From the NCBI GenBank assembly GCA_036393295.1, contig DASWHF010000077.1:1-64000 (forward strand): 64,000 bases of DNA, given 5' to 3'. Of the stretch, positions 57,178-64,000 are shown in pieces. This DNA comes from DASWHF01 sp036393295. GTDB lineage: Bacteria; Pseudomonadota; Gammaproteobacteria; Acidiferrobacterales; UBA6901. Under the pieces are notes generated by a model. That model worked only from the letters and a program-made list of their open reading frames with translations. It made no database searches and was not told the DNA's origin. The number at the start of each line of letters is the position of its first letter. The stretch's first letter is position 1. Both the position numbers and the translations under genes were made by a program.

Positions 57178-58440
57178 CTACCCCCCAGCCGCCGGACGTA
57201 TCGGGATGCGTCGCGAGTAGGGCGTGACCGTCAGGCGCGCGCGGCCGGGCGCGACGCCGATTTCGTCGTCCGTCAGGTAGCAGGCCGGGTCCTCGGCCCA
57301 GGGATCGCCGGTGAGCTGCTGGGCGCGCACCCGGGTATTGCCGCCGCAGATGTCGAAGTAACGGCACTCGCCGCAGCGTCCGCCGACCGGGCGCGGGCGT
57401 TGTTTGAGCCCGGCCATCAAGGGGTCGGACGTGTCCTGCCAGATCCGCGAGAACGGCCGCTCGCGCACGCTGCCGAGCGGGTAGTGCCACCAGAAGGTGT
57501 CGGGGTGCACGACGCCGAGGTTGTCGATGTTGGCGATGTTCACGCCCGATGAGTTTCCGCCCCATTGCGCGAGCCGCGCGCGGATGTCGGCCGCGCGCTC
57601 CGGCATGTGGCGGCGGACCCAATACAGTAGATAAACGCCGTCGGCGTCGTTGTTGCCGGTGACGAATTCCTTGTGGATGCCGCGGTCGGCATAACCCCAG
57701 GCGGTGTCAAACAGCAGGTCCATGGCGGCGCGCGTGGTATTGAACACCACGTCGTGCTTGCGGTTGATGTTGCCGCGCCCGCCGTAGTTGAGATGCGAGA
57801 GATAGAACTTGTCGACGCCCTCGTCATCCATCAGCCGCAACAGGTCCGGCAGCTCGACCGCGTTGTCCTGGGTGAGCGTGAAGCGCATGCCGACCTTGAT
57901 GCCGGCGTCGCGGCACAGGCGCATGCCCTGGAGTGAGGCGTCGAAGGCACCCTCCTTGCGGCGAAAGCGGTCGTGGGTCTCGCGGATGCCGTCGAGGCTG
58001 ATGCCGACGTAGTCGTAGCCGATCGCGGCGATGCGCTCGATGTTCGACTGGTCGATCAGCGTGCCGTTGGTCGACAGGCCGACGTAGAAACCCATGGCCT
58101 TGGCGCGCCGCGAGATGGCGTAGATGTCGGGCCGCAGCAGCGGCTCACCGCCGGACAGGATCAGCACCGGCACGCGGAAGGCCTTGAGATCGTCCATGAC
58201 TGCGTAGATCTCCTGCGTGCTCAATTCGCCCGGGAAATCTGTGTCGGCCGAGATCGAGTAGCAGTGCTTGCACGCCAGGTTGCAGCGCCGGATCAGGTTC
58301 CAGATCACCACCGGGCCCGCTCCCGCCATCCTGGCTCCCGCGGGACTAGTACGTCCCTGTACGTCGCCCGGCGGATTGCGCTTCGGGCCCAGGGGTGTCG
58401 GATGCTTCAACTCCTGCATGTATTGCGATATCCGGAACAT
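57178..58440 (-). CDS. nirJ: Radical SAM heme d1 biosynthesis protein NirJ
   Basis: This 420-residue enzyme removes propionate side chains during heme d1 synthesis. The N-terminal cluster motif is RRCNLACKHCYS (C-x3-C-x2-C, residues ~52-63), followed by ILSGGEPLLRPD and YVGISLDG. A C-terminal SPASM-like cysteine set occurs in GGRCGECRYFDICGGNTR and DPACYLTDDE. Its start MFRISQYMQEL is typical of NirJ. A REP doublet separates it from nirH upstream. Confidence 0.94.
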   Translation of the reverse strand: MFRISQYMQELKHPTPLGPKRNPPGDVQGRTSPAGARMAGAGPVVIWNLIRRCNLACKHCYSISADTDFPGELSTQEIYAVMDDLKAFRVPVLILSGGEPLLRPDIYAISRRAKAMGFYVGLSTNGTLIDQSNIERIAAIGYDYVGISLDGIRETHDRFRRKEGAFDASLQGMRLCRDAGIKVGMRFTLTQDNAVELPDLLRLMDDEGVDKFYLSHLNYGGRGNINRKHDVVFNTTRAAMDLLFDTAWGYADRGIHKEFVTGNNDADGVYLLYWVRRHMPERAADIRARLAQWGGNSSGVNIANIDNLGVVHPDTFWWHYPLGSVRERPFSRIWQDTSDPLMAGLKQRPRPVGGRCGECRYFDICGGNTRVRAQQLTGDPWAEDPACYLTDDEIGVAPGRARLTVTPYSRRIPIRPAAGG

Positions 58441-58484
58441 GATCGCCCCCTATTTGGAAAACCCAAGGCAGAAATACAATCGCT

Positions 58485-58554
58485 GTAGGCGGGGCTTCCA
58501 GCCCCGCCGGGCCCGTGATCGGCCGTGCCGGGCGGGGCTGGAAGCCCTGCCTAC
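58485..58554. repeat. GTAG-type REP doublet between nirH and nirJ
   Basis: GTAGGCGGGGCT-TCC-AGCCCCGCC (58485-58508) and the inverse GGCGGGGCTGGAAGCCCTGCC followed by TAC (58531-58554). It is nearly the same as the doublet in ubiT. Confidence 0.8.
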
Positions 58555-58583
58555 AATTTTATTATTTCTCTGCGTTGCGCCGT

Positions 58584-59114
58584 TCATGTTATCCGCAGCC
58601 CGGTCTTTTTCAGGATGCGGGTGCTGTACAAAACCGTGTGGCCATGATCGGCCGTACCCAGCAGCCCGGCGATGACCCCGACCTGGCGCTCGACCTCGGC
58701 GCGGTCGCGGCCATGCACCATGGCAAACAGGTTGTAGGGCCAGCCCGGCAAGTGGCGCGGCCGGTGATAGCAATGGCTGACGAAATCCAGCGCGCCGACC
58801 CTCGGCCCCAGCTCGTGGATGCGCGCCTCGGGCACGTCCCAGACCGACATGCCGTTGGCGGTATAGCCCAGGCGGTAGTGGTTCGGCACCGCGCCGATGC
58901 GGCGGATGATGCCGGCCTCGAGCATGCGCGCAAGCCGCGCCAGGACCTCCTCCGGCGCGATGCCCAACTGCCCGGCGATCGCATGATACGGCCGCTCGCA
59001 CAACGGCAACCCGCCCTGCGTCGCCACAATCAACCGACGATCGATCTCGTCGATCACCGCCACCGGCCCCAAACTGAAACCTTCCGCCGGATTTTCGACC
59101 TGCCGCAGCCTCAT
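58584..59114 (-). CDS. nirH: Siroheme decarboxylase subunit NirH
   Basis: This 176-residue AsnC/Lrp-like protein carries the siroheme decarboxylase signature: ERPYHAIAGQLGIAPEEVL, IRRIGAVPNHYRLGYTANGMSVWDV (in part) and HCYHRPRHLPGWPYNLFAMVHG. With NirD, NirL and NirG it decarboxylates siroheme to 12,18-didecarboxysiroheme. The ATG at 59114 (GAGAGA upstream) is preferred to a GTG at 59132. A 115-base repeat separates it from nirG. Confidence 0.88.
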   Translation of the reverse strand: MRLRQVENPAEGFSLGPVAVIDEIDRRLIVATQGGLPLCERPYHAIAGQLGIAPEEVLARLARMLEAGIIRRIGAVPNHYRLGYTANGMSVWDVPEARIHELGPRVGALDFVSHCYHRPRHLPGWPYNLFAMVHGRDRAEVERQVGVIAGLLGTADHGHTVLYSTRILKKTGLRIT

Positions 59115-59161
59115 ATAATAATCTCTCGCCACTCACCACTGATCCGACCAGCAAATATTGT

Positions 59162-59276
59162 TTTCTCCCTCTCCCTGCGGGAGAGGGATGGGGTGAGGGC
59201 CGACGGCTCCGAAATACCACCCTCATCCTGACCTTCTCCCGGAGGGAGAAGGGACCCCGTAGACAGCAGTGTGCGC
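59162..59276. repeat. 115-base composite palindromic repeat, copy 1
   Basis: Two stems, CTCCCTCTCCC-TGC-GGGAGAGGG and CCTTCTCCC-GGA-GGGAGAAGG, are joined by GGTGAGGGCCGACGGCTCC and followed by CCGTAGACA. It is highly similar to the copy at 62355. Confidence 0.8.
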
Positions 59277-59307
59277 TATTTACCGTTCTCCTCAGCGAAA
59301 CTCGACT

Positions 59308-59751
59308 CTATACCGAAAATTTCAGCCCGACATAGAACTCCTCGATCTTCGGCATGTTATAGACCTTGTACCCAGTCCGCGCCTCGATCTCGCCGATCAC
59401 CTGCCCGATGCGCTCCGGCTGCTCGGTGGCCAACACGAACCACAGGTTCAAGGCATGATCGCGCGCGTAGTTGTGCGCGACCTCCGGAAAGGCGTTCACC
59501 TGCCCGGCCACCGTCTCCAGCTCGTCGGCCGGCACGCGCATGGCGGCGAGCGTGAGCGCGCCGCCGAGGCGCTCGGCGTGGTACATCGGGCCGAAGCGGG
59601 TGAGCAGCCCGTCGGCCAGCATGCGCTCGATGCGCGCGATGAGCTCCTGTTCGCCGATGCCCAGGCGCGCGGCGGCGTCGGCATAGGGGCGCTCGCTGAG
59701 CGGAAAGCCGCCCTGCAGGCCATTGACGATGGCGCGGTCGACGGCGTCCAT
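59308..59751 (-). CDS. nirG: Siroheme decarboxylase subunit NirG
   Basis: This 147-residue AsnC-like protein has the winged-helix part SERPYADAAARLGIGEQELI and the ligand part MYHAERLGGALTLAAM, EVAHNYARDHALNLWFV and KIEEFYVGLKF. Length and order match NirG of the nirDLGH set. The ATG at 59751 overlaps the nirL stop by one base (TGATG). Confidence 0.87.
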   Translation of the reverse strand: MDAVDRAIVNGLQGGFPLSERPYADAAARLGIGEQELIARIERMLADGLLTRFGPMYHAERLGGALTLAAMRVPADELETVAGQVNAFPEVAHNYARDHALNLWFVLATEQPERIGQVIGEIEARTGYKVYNMPKIEEFYVGLKFSV

Positions 59752-60281
59752 CAGCCGGCCCCGGGGCGCGCCAGCGGCAGCACCTTGGCGCTCGGCGCCG
59801 GCGGACTGACGTACTGCGCGCCGCGCTGCTTGTAACGGCGGCGGCTGAACAGCACCTCGTGCGGCACCGCCTCGAGCCCGCAGCGCTCGCGCAGCAGCGC
59901 GAGGTTCGCCAGCACCTCGTCGCGGTCGTGGCCGTGGATCATGCAGAACAGGTTGTAGGGCCAGTCCGGCGGGCGTCGCGGGCGCCGGTAGCACAGCGTC
60001 ACGAACGGCAGCGCCTTGATGCGCCGGCCGACCGCGTCGACGCTGTCGTTGGGCAGGTCCCAGACCACCATGCCGTTGGCGCGGTAGCCAAGCTCGTGGT
60101 GGCGCACCACCACGCCGAGGCGCTTGATGACGCCGCGCGCCAGCATCCGCTCGATGCGCCGGATCACCTCGCTCTCGTCCATGCCGAGCTGTTCGGCCAC
60201 CGCCGCGTAGGGGCGCGCGGTGAGCGGCAGGCCGTGCTGGATGGCGGCCACCAGCCGCCGGTCGTTGTCGCTCAGCTCCAT
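59751..60281 (-). CDS. nirL: Siroheme decarboxylase subunit NirL
   Basis: This 176-residue protein has ARPYAAVAEQLGMDESEVI, the ligand motif VVVRHHELGYRANGMVVWD and LCYRRPRRPPDWPYNLFCMIHG, matching NirL/NirH-type subunits. The basic C-terminal extension (RRRYKQRGAQYVSPPAPS) is longer than in NirH. Overlaps nirD by 10 bases. Confidence 0.87.
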   Translation of the reverse strand: MELSDNDRRLVAAIQHGLPLTARPYAAVAEQLGMDESEVIRRIERMLARGVIKRLGVVVRHHELGYRANGMVVWDLPNDSVDAVGRRIKALPFVTLCYRRPRRPPDWPYNLFCMIHGHDRDEVLANLALLRERCGLEAVPHEVLFSRRRYKQRGAQYVSPPAPSAKVLPLARPGAG

Positions 60282-60781
60282 CGGATGTCGAACCCCAGGT
60301 CGATGTGATAGTCGTTCATCAGCGGCAGGTCCAGGACCGGAAGGCCGCTCTTGCGCTCGATGTCGAACAGCACCTGGCGCAAGCGCTGCTTGGTCGCGCC
60401 GGTGACCACGAACCAGAGATTGTAGCGATGCTCGCGCTCGTAATTGTGGTTGACCTCGGCATAACCGCTGACCAGCGCGGCGATTTCGGCGAGCCGCCCG
60501 GCCGGCACGGCCATCGCGGCGAGGGTGCTGGCGCCGATGCGGTGCGGACGGAACACGGGCCCGACGCGGCTCACGGCGCCGGCGGCGGTGAGGCGCTCGA
60601 GCGTGGCCAGCACCTCGACCTCGCTGACGCCGAGCCGCCGCGCCAGCTCGCGATAAGGCGTCGGCGACAGCGGGAAGTCGCGCTGGAATTCGTTGAGCAG
60701 CCGGCGCTCGAGCGGGCCGAGCGGCGGCAGCTCGGCGGCGGCGGAATCCGCCCGGCGGTGGTTCAGCGATGCGCTTGCCAT
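60272..60781 (-). CDS. nirD: Siroheme decarboxylase subunit NirD
   Basis: This 169-residue AsnC-like protein has PLSPTPYRELARRLGVSEVEVL, FRPHRIGASTLAAMAV, VNHNYEREHRYNLWFVV and NDYHIDLGFDIRW, typical of NirD. Here nirD and nirL are separate genes; in some denitrifiers they are fused as NirDL. GGAGG precedes the ATG. It begins 22 bases after nirF. Confidence 0.88.
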   Translation of the reverse strand: MASASLNHRRADSAAAELPPLGPLERRLLNEFQRDFPLSPTPYRELARRLGVSEVEVLATLERLTAAGAVSRVGPVFRPHRIGASTLAAMAVPAGRLAEIAALVSGYAEVNHNYEREHRYNLWFVVTGATKQRLRQVLFDIERKSGLPVLDLPLMNDYHIDLGFDIRWS

Positions 60782-60803
60782 GGGCTATCCTCCGTTGCGC
60801 CGG

Positions 60804-61988
60804 TCACAGGCCGATGCGGTGGGCGCGCGCCGTGAAGAAGATGCCGCTCGGCTTGTCGGCCGGCAGCTCGGCGCGGAGCTGAAAGCTCGCGGTGTCGTAG
60901 ACCCGGACGCGGTCGTCGTCGCGCGCCGAGATCCAGATCTCCTCGCCGCGCGGCGTGAATTCCATGTGCAGCACGGCCTTGCCGGGTTTCAAGGTCTGCA
61001 CGATCTTGCGGCTCGGCACGTCGATGACCTGCACGGTGTCGTTGTCGGGATGGGCGAAGTTGACCCATACCTGGCGGCCATCAGGACGCGCCATCACGAA
61101 CACCGGCTGGCCGTGCACGGCGATGCGGCCGGCCTCGCGCCACTCGCGCGTGTTCATCACCAGGACCTCGTGGCGTCCGACCGCCGGCACGAAGGCCTCG
61201 TCGCCGGCGATCGCCCAGCCCTCGAGGTGCGGCATCTTGTAGACCGGCAGCTTGTCGCCGCCGCGGCCGTAATCGCCGAGCACGCGCCGCACGCCGGCTT
61301 CCGGATTCCACAGGTCGAGCAGCGCCATGCCGTCCTCGCCGAACAGGCCGGCGATGTAATAGCGGCCGTCGGGCGTGATCAGCGCGTCGTAGGGCTGGCG
61401 CCCGACGCCGCGGTACCGCGTGAGCTGCGGCGATCGCGCCGCCCGCACGTCGGCCACCCAGATCTCGCCGGCCTCGAACAGGCTGAAGACGAAGCGCTGC
61501 CCGGGGGCATCGACCAGGCCGACGACCTTCGAGCGGCCCCCCGATTCCGCGGTCGCCGGGATGTCGGCGAGCTGCTCGAGGGTCGCGGCGTCGAACACCT
61601 TGACGCCGCCCGGCTCGTAGTTCGACACCGCGACCAGCCGCCCGTCCTGCGAGATCGCGCCGCCGATGCTGTTGCCGCCCTGCACGACACGCTGCACCAG
61701 GCGGCCGGTGAGCAGGTCGATCCTGGTCAGCCCGCCGTCGCGGCCGAACACATAGGCGTAGCGCGCGTCGCGCGAGTACACGACCGACGCGTGCGACAGG
61801 TCACCCAAGCCCGTGACGCGATGCAGCCGCGCATGGTTCGTGGTGTCGACGATCAGCACGCTGCCGGCGGCGCGCTCGACGATCACGCCGAGGTCGCCAG
61901 TACCGCGCAGCGCCGGCGTGGCGCAGGCCGCCAGCGCCAGCGCCGCGGCGCTTGCCAGTCCGACGGCCGTCGCGCGCGGCGCGCTCAT
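60804..61988 (-). CDS. nirF: Heme d1 biosynthesis protein NirF
   Basis: This 394-residue d1-propeller-like protein begins with a lipoprotein signal (LASAAALALAACATP), so it is probably anchored in the periplasm. Propeller motifs include IVERAAGSVLIVDTTNHA, SRDARYAYVFGRDGGL, DGRYYIAGLFGEDG and MPHLEGWAIAGDEAFVP. It takes part in late heme d1 synthesis. The ATG at 61988 overlaps the nirC stop (ATGA). Confidence 0.92.
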   Translation of the reverse strand: MSAPRATAVGLASAAALALAACATPALRGTGDLGVIVERAAGSVLIVDTTNHARLHRVTGLGDLSHASVVYSRDARYAYVFGRDGGLTRIDLLTGRLVQRVVQGGNSIGGAISQDGRLVAVSNYEPGGVKVFDAATLEQLADIPATAESGGRSKVVGLVDAPGQRFVFSLFEAGEIWVADVRAARSPQLTRYRGVGRQPYDALITPDGRYYIAGLFGEDGMALLDLWNPEAGVRRVLGDYGRGGDKLPVYKMPHLEGWAIAGDEAFVPAVGRHEVLVMNTREWREAGRIAVHGQPVFVMARPDGRQVWVNFAHPDNDTVQVIDVPSRKIVQTLKPGKAVLHMEFTPRGEEIWISARDDDRVRVYDTASFQLRAELPADKPSGIFFTARAHRIGL

Positions 61989-62305
61989 GGCCCGCCGCCC
62001 TGGCGCAGCCGGCCGGCCAGCCACGCCGCCTCGTCGTCCTTCAGGATGCCGCGCCACGGCGGCATCGGCGTGCCGGGGCGGCCGTCGAGGATGACCGCCT
62101 GCAGCACCTCGACCGGGAACGCGCCCATGCGATCGGGCGTCAACGCCGGCCCGAGCCCGCCCTTGAGCGTCATGCCGTGGCAGGAGCCGCAGTCCTGCTT
62201 GAGCAAGTGCACGAGCTCGGCCTGGCGGGCCGTGGTCGGCTCGGCGGCCGCGCCGGCGGGCAGGGCCAGCATCAGGGCGACGAGTGCGGTCGTGCGCATG
62301 GTCAT
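61985..62305 (-). CDS. nirC: Cytochrome c55X NirC
   Basis: This 106-residue periplasmic monoheme cytochrome has a signal peptide (TALVALMLALPAGAAAEP) and the heme motif LLKQDCGSCHGMTLKGG, with a likely Met ligand in TPMPPWRG. NirC is an electron donor to cd1 nitrite reductase or to NirS maturation. The ATG at 62305 (or 62299) is used; upstream in-frame sequence is repeat-derived and not part of the gene. Confidence 0.9.
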   Translation of the reverse strand: MTMRTTALVALMLALPAGAAAEPTTARQAELVHLLKQDCGSCHGMTLKGGLGPALTPDRMGAFPVEVLQAVILDGRPGTPMPPWRGILKDDEAAWLAGRLRQGGGP

Positions 62306-62354
62306 GGATGTCTCAATAAACGGCATTGTCGATCGGATCCCAAACAAACAGGAA

Positions 62355-62470
62355 TTTCTCCCTCTCCCTCCGGGAGAGGGATGGGGTGAGGGCCGACGGC
62401 TCCGAAAGACCGCCCTCATCCTGTCCTTCTCCCAGAGGGAGAAGGACCCTGTAGACACCGCTGTGCGCGA
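62355..62470. repeat. 115-base composite palindromic repeat, copy 2
   Basis: Same organisation as 59162-59276: CTCCCTCTCCC-TCC-GGGAGAGGG, GGTGAGGGCCGACGGCTCC, then CTTCTCCC-AGA-GGGAGAAG and CTGTAGACA. It lies between nirS and nirC. Confidence 0.8.
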
Positions 62471-62558
62471 TCTGACGTCCTGCTCAGCAACGATTCGTCG
62501 GGCTCGGCGTCACGCCTTTACCGACGACCCGCCTCCCTGGCCGGCCTTCGGGAAAGGC

Positions 62559-62583
62559 GGCAGGGGGCACCAAGCCCCCTGCC
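62559..62583 (-). terminator. Hairpin after nirS
   Basis: A perfect 10-bp stem (GGCAGGGGGC / GCCCCCTGCC) lies 11 bases after the nirS stop with only a short T-run. It may limit read-through into the nirC part of the cluster. Confidence 0.55.
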
Positions 62584-62593
62584 GCGCGGCCGG

Positions 62594-64000
62594 TCAGTAC
62601 ACGTCCTTCTGCGTGTTGTGGACGTTGAACTTGCCGGTCGGCGTCACCAGGCGCTTGTCCTTGATGACGGCCTTGAGCTTACGGGTCTTGTCGTCCAGAA
62701 CCACGATCGCGGACTCCTGGTCCTTGCCGCTCCACACCGAGAACCACACCTCGTCGCCGGCCAGGTTGTACTCCGGCTGCACGACGCGCTTCGGTCCTGG
62801 GCCCTGGATGCCGGCCATCTCCGCGACATTGATCACATCGTAGCCCTTGTCGAGGTTGTCGATGTCGAACACCGCGATCGACTGGTAGATCTTGGCATCG
62901 GGGTTCAGCGTGGTGTCCACCCACAGGTTGCGGGACTTGGGGTGGGTCTTGATGAACAGCGAGCCGCCGCCCTGGCCCTTGAGCGTGCGCACCACCTTCC
63001 AGGCGTTGCCCTTGTTCTTCTCCGGGTCGGTGCCGATCAGCGAGATGGTCTCGTCGCCCAGGTGGCCCGTCGACCACACCGGGCCGAATTTGGGATCGAC
63101 GAAGTTGGCGCCGCGTCCCGGGTGCGGGATCTTGCCCACGTCGACCAGCTTGACCAGCTTGTCGTCCTTGGTGTCGATCACCGCGATCTTGTTCGACTGG
63201 TTGGCCGCCACCAGGAAGTAACGGCCGCTGGAGTCGAAGCCGCCGTCGTGCAGGAAGCGCGCGGTGCCGATGCTGGTGACCTGGAGATTGTCGAGGTCGC
63301 GGTAGTTGACCATCAGCGTCTGGCCGGTCTCCTTGACGTTGACGATGAACTCCGGGTGGTAGTGCGAGGCCACGATCGAGGCGACGCGCGGCTCGGGGTG
63401 GTACTCCTGCGTATCGACGGTCATGCCGCGGGTCGCGACGACCTTGCGCGGTTTCAGGGTGTCGCCGTCCATGATCACGAACTGCGGCGGCCAGTAGGAG
63501 CCGGCGATGGCGTACTTGTCCTCGTAACCCTTGTACTTGGAGGTCTCGACCGAGCGCGCCTCGAGGCCGATCTTGATCTCGGCGACGTTGTCCGGCTTGG
63601 CCATCCACAGGTCGATGAGATTGATGCGCGCGTCGCGGCCGATCACGTACAGGTAACGCCCCGAGGCCGACAGCCGCGAGATGTGCACGGCGTAGCCGGT
63701 CTTGACGATGTTGACGATCTTCTTGGTGTCACCGTCAATCAAGGCCACCTCGCCGGTGTCGCGCAGCGTGACCGAGAACAGGTTCTCGAGGTTGATCTTG
63801 TTCATCTTGCGCTTCGACCGCTTCTCGGGCGGCACGATGAGCTTCCAGCTCTTGGTCATCTCCGGCAGACCCCACTCCGGCGGCACCGGCGGCTCGTGCT
63901 GGAGGAAGCGCGCCATGATGTCGACTTCCTTCTCGCTCATCTGGCCGGAGGTGCCCCAGTTCGGCATGCCGGCCGGCGAACCGTAGTTGATGAACACCTT
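62594..64000 (-). CDS. nirS: Cytochrome cd1 nitrite reductase NirS, 5' part outside window
   Basis: The visible 468 residues cover the end of the c-heme domain (VFINYGSPAGMPNWG, then QMSEKEVDIMARFLQHEPP) and the whole d1 propeller. NirS motifs include HISRLSASGRYLYVIGRDAR, GSYWPPQFVIMDGDTLKPRK, SHYHPEFIVNVKETGQT and HDGGFDSSGRYFLVA, and the catalytic histidines lie in these segments. The enzyme reduces nitrite to NO in the periplasm. The gene continues past the right edge, so its promoter and any FNR/Dnr box are not visible. It heads the nirSCFDLGHJ-N block. Confidence 0.96.
   Translation of the reverse strand, partial: KVFINYGSPAGMPNWGTSGQMSEKEVDIMARFLQHEPPVPPEWGLPEMTKSWKLIVPPEKRSKRKMNKINLENLFSVTLRDTGEVALIDGDTKKIVNIVKTGYAVHISRLSASGRYLYVIGRDARINLIDLWMAKPDNVAEIKIGLEARSVETSKYKGYEDKYAIAGSYWPPQFVIMDGDTLKPRKVVATRGMTVDTQEYHPEPRVASIVASHYHPEFIVNVKETGQTLMVNYRDLDNLQVTSIGTARFLHDGGFDSSGRYFLVAANQSNKIAVIDTKDDKLVKLVDVGKIPHPGRGANFVDPKFGPVWSTGHLGDETISLIGTDPEKNKGNAWKVVRTLKGQGGGSLFIKTHPKSRNLWVDTTLNPDAKIYQSIAVFDIDNLDKGYDVINVAEMAGIQGPGPKRVVQPEYNLAGDEVWFSVWSGKDQESAIVVLDDKTRKLKAVIKDKRLVTPTGKFNVHNTQKDVY

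Noticed and set aside
1..64000. tRNA, rRNA, riboswitch and CRISPR elements
   Set aside because: I saw no convincing cloverleaf, ribosomal segment, conserved riboswitch core or spacer array; short or divergent RNAs could be missed without a covariance search.

Overview
The window is high-GC chromosomal DNA from a Gram-negative proteobacterium, most likely a gammaproteobacterium with anaerobic, nitrite-respiring capacity. Porins, a TonB receptor, lipoprotein signals, NirS-type denitrification genes, FNR, UbiTUV and the PPi-dependent phosphofructokinase plus membrane pyrophosphatase pair all fit that. The mix resembles sulfur-oxidising gammaproteobacteria (Acidiferrobacterales or Thioalkalivibrio-like), but that placement is inference. 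No rRNA, tRNA, CRISPR array or transposase gene was recognised. Genes are tightly packed and many neighbours overlap by 1-4 bases.

Layout. 1-1750: porin end and psiE. 1850-6906: arsenic operon (arsR, CSCSS-motif permease, small thioredoxin-like protein, permuted ATP-grasp-like protein, cytochrome c'-like protein, arsC, acr3). 7223-10348: a secreted beta-helix-type protein and a predicted outer-membrane barrel. 10515-19733: phosphate block (pstSCAB-phoU, ppk, ppx, sixA) with Pho-box-like direct repeats at four loci. 19803-24274: an unusual three-gene minus-strand cassette (Lgt-like, Psd-like and an unrecognised 806-residue protein). 24514-33768: cytochrome c lipoprotein, hemB, adk with a histone-H1-like tail, pfp, hppA, phosphoesterase, CPBP protease and bioB. 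33861-38536: fnr, hemN, ubiT and a B12-type radical SAM gene, with two perfect FNR-type palindromes between hemN and ubiT. 38757-42754: BrnT/antitoxin pair, PQQ sugar dehydrogenase and TonB receptor. 42846-45474: a lower-GC accessory island with two attC-like sites, small membrane proteins, a GNAT acetyltransferase, a DUF6471-like protein and a CsrA-like protein. 45513-49200: anaerobic ubiquinone genes ubiUV with two radical SAM genes behind an FNR-type site. 49350-53929: putP, RraA-like and CHASE-GGDEF-EAL genes. 54140-64000: a DsrC-like protein lacking the catalytic cysteines and the heme d1/nitrite reductase cluster nirS-C-F-D-L-G-H-J-(FMN protein)-N on the minus strand; nirS runs off the right edge.

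How it fits together. The Pho-type sites tie phosphate uptake to polyphosphate synthesis and breakdown. The FNR-type sites tie heme synthesis, O2-independent ubiquinone synthesis and possibly PPi energetics to low oxygen, which suits a cell respiring nitrite through cytochrome cd1. Intergenic space is filled by two families of palindromic repeats: GTAG-headed REP doublets, and elements built on a CCCTCTCCC/GGGAGAGGG stem. In four genes (ppk, ubiT, ubiV and the FMN-barrel gene) the repeat is read into the C-terminus.
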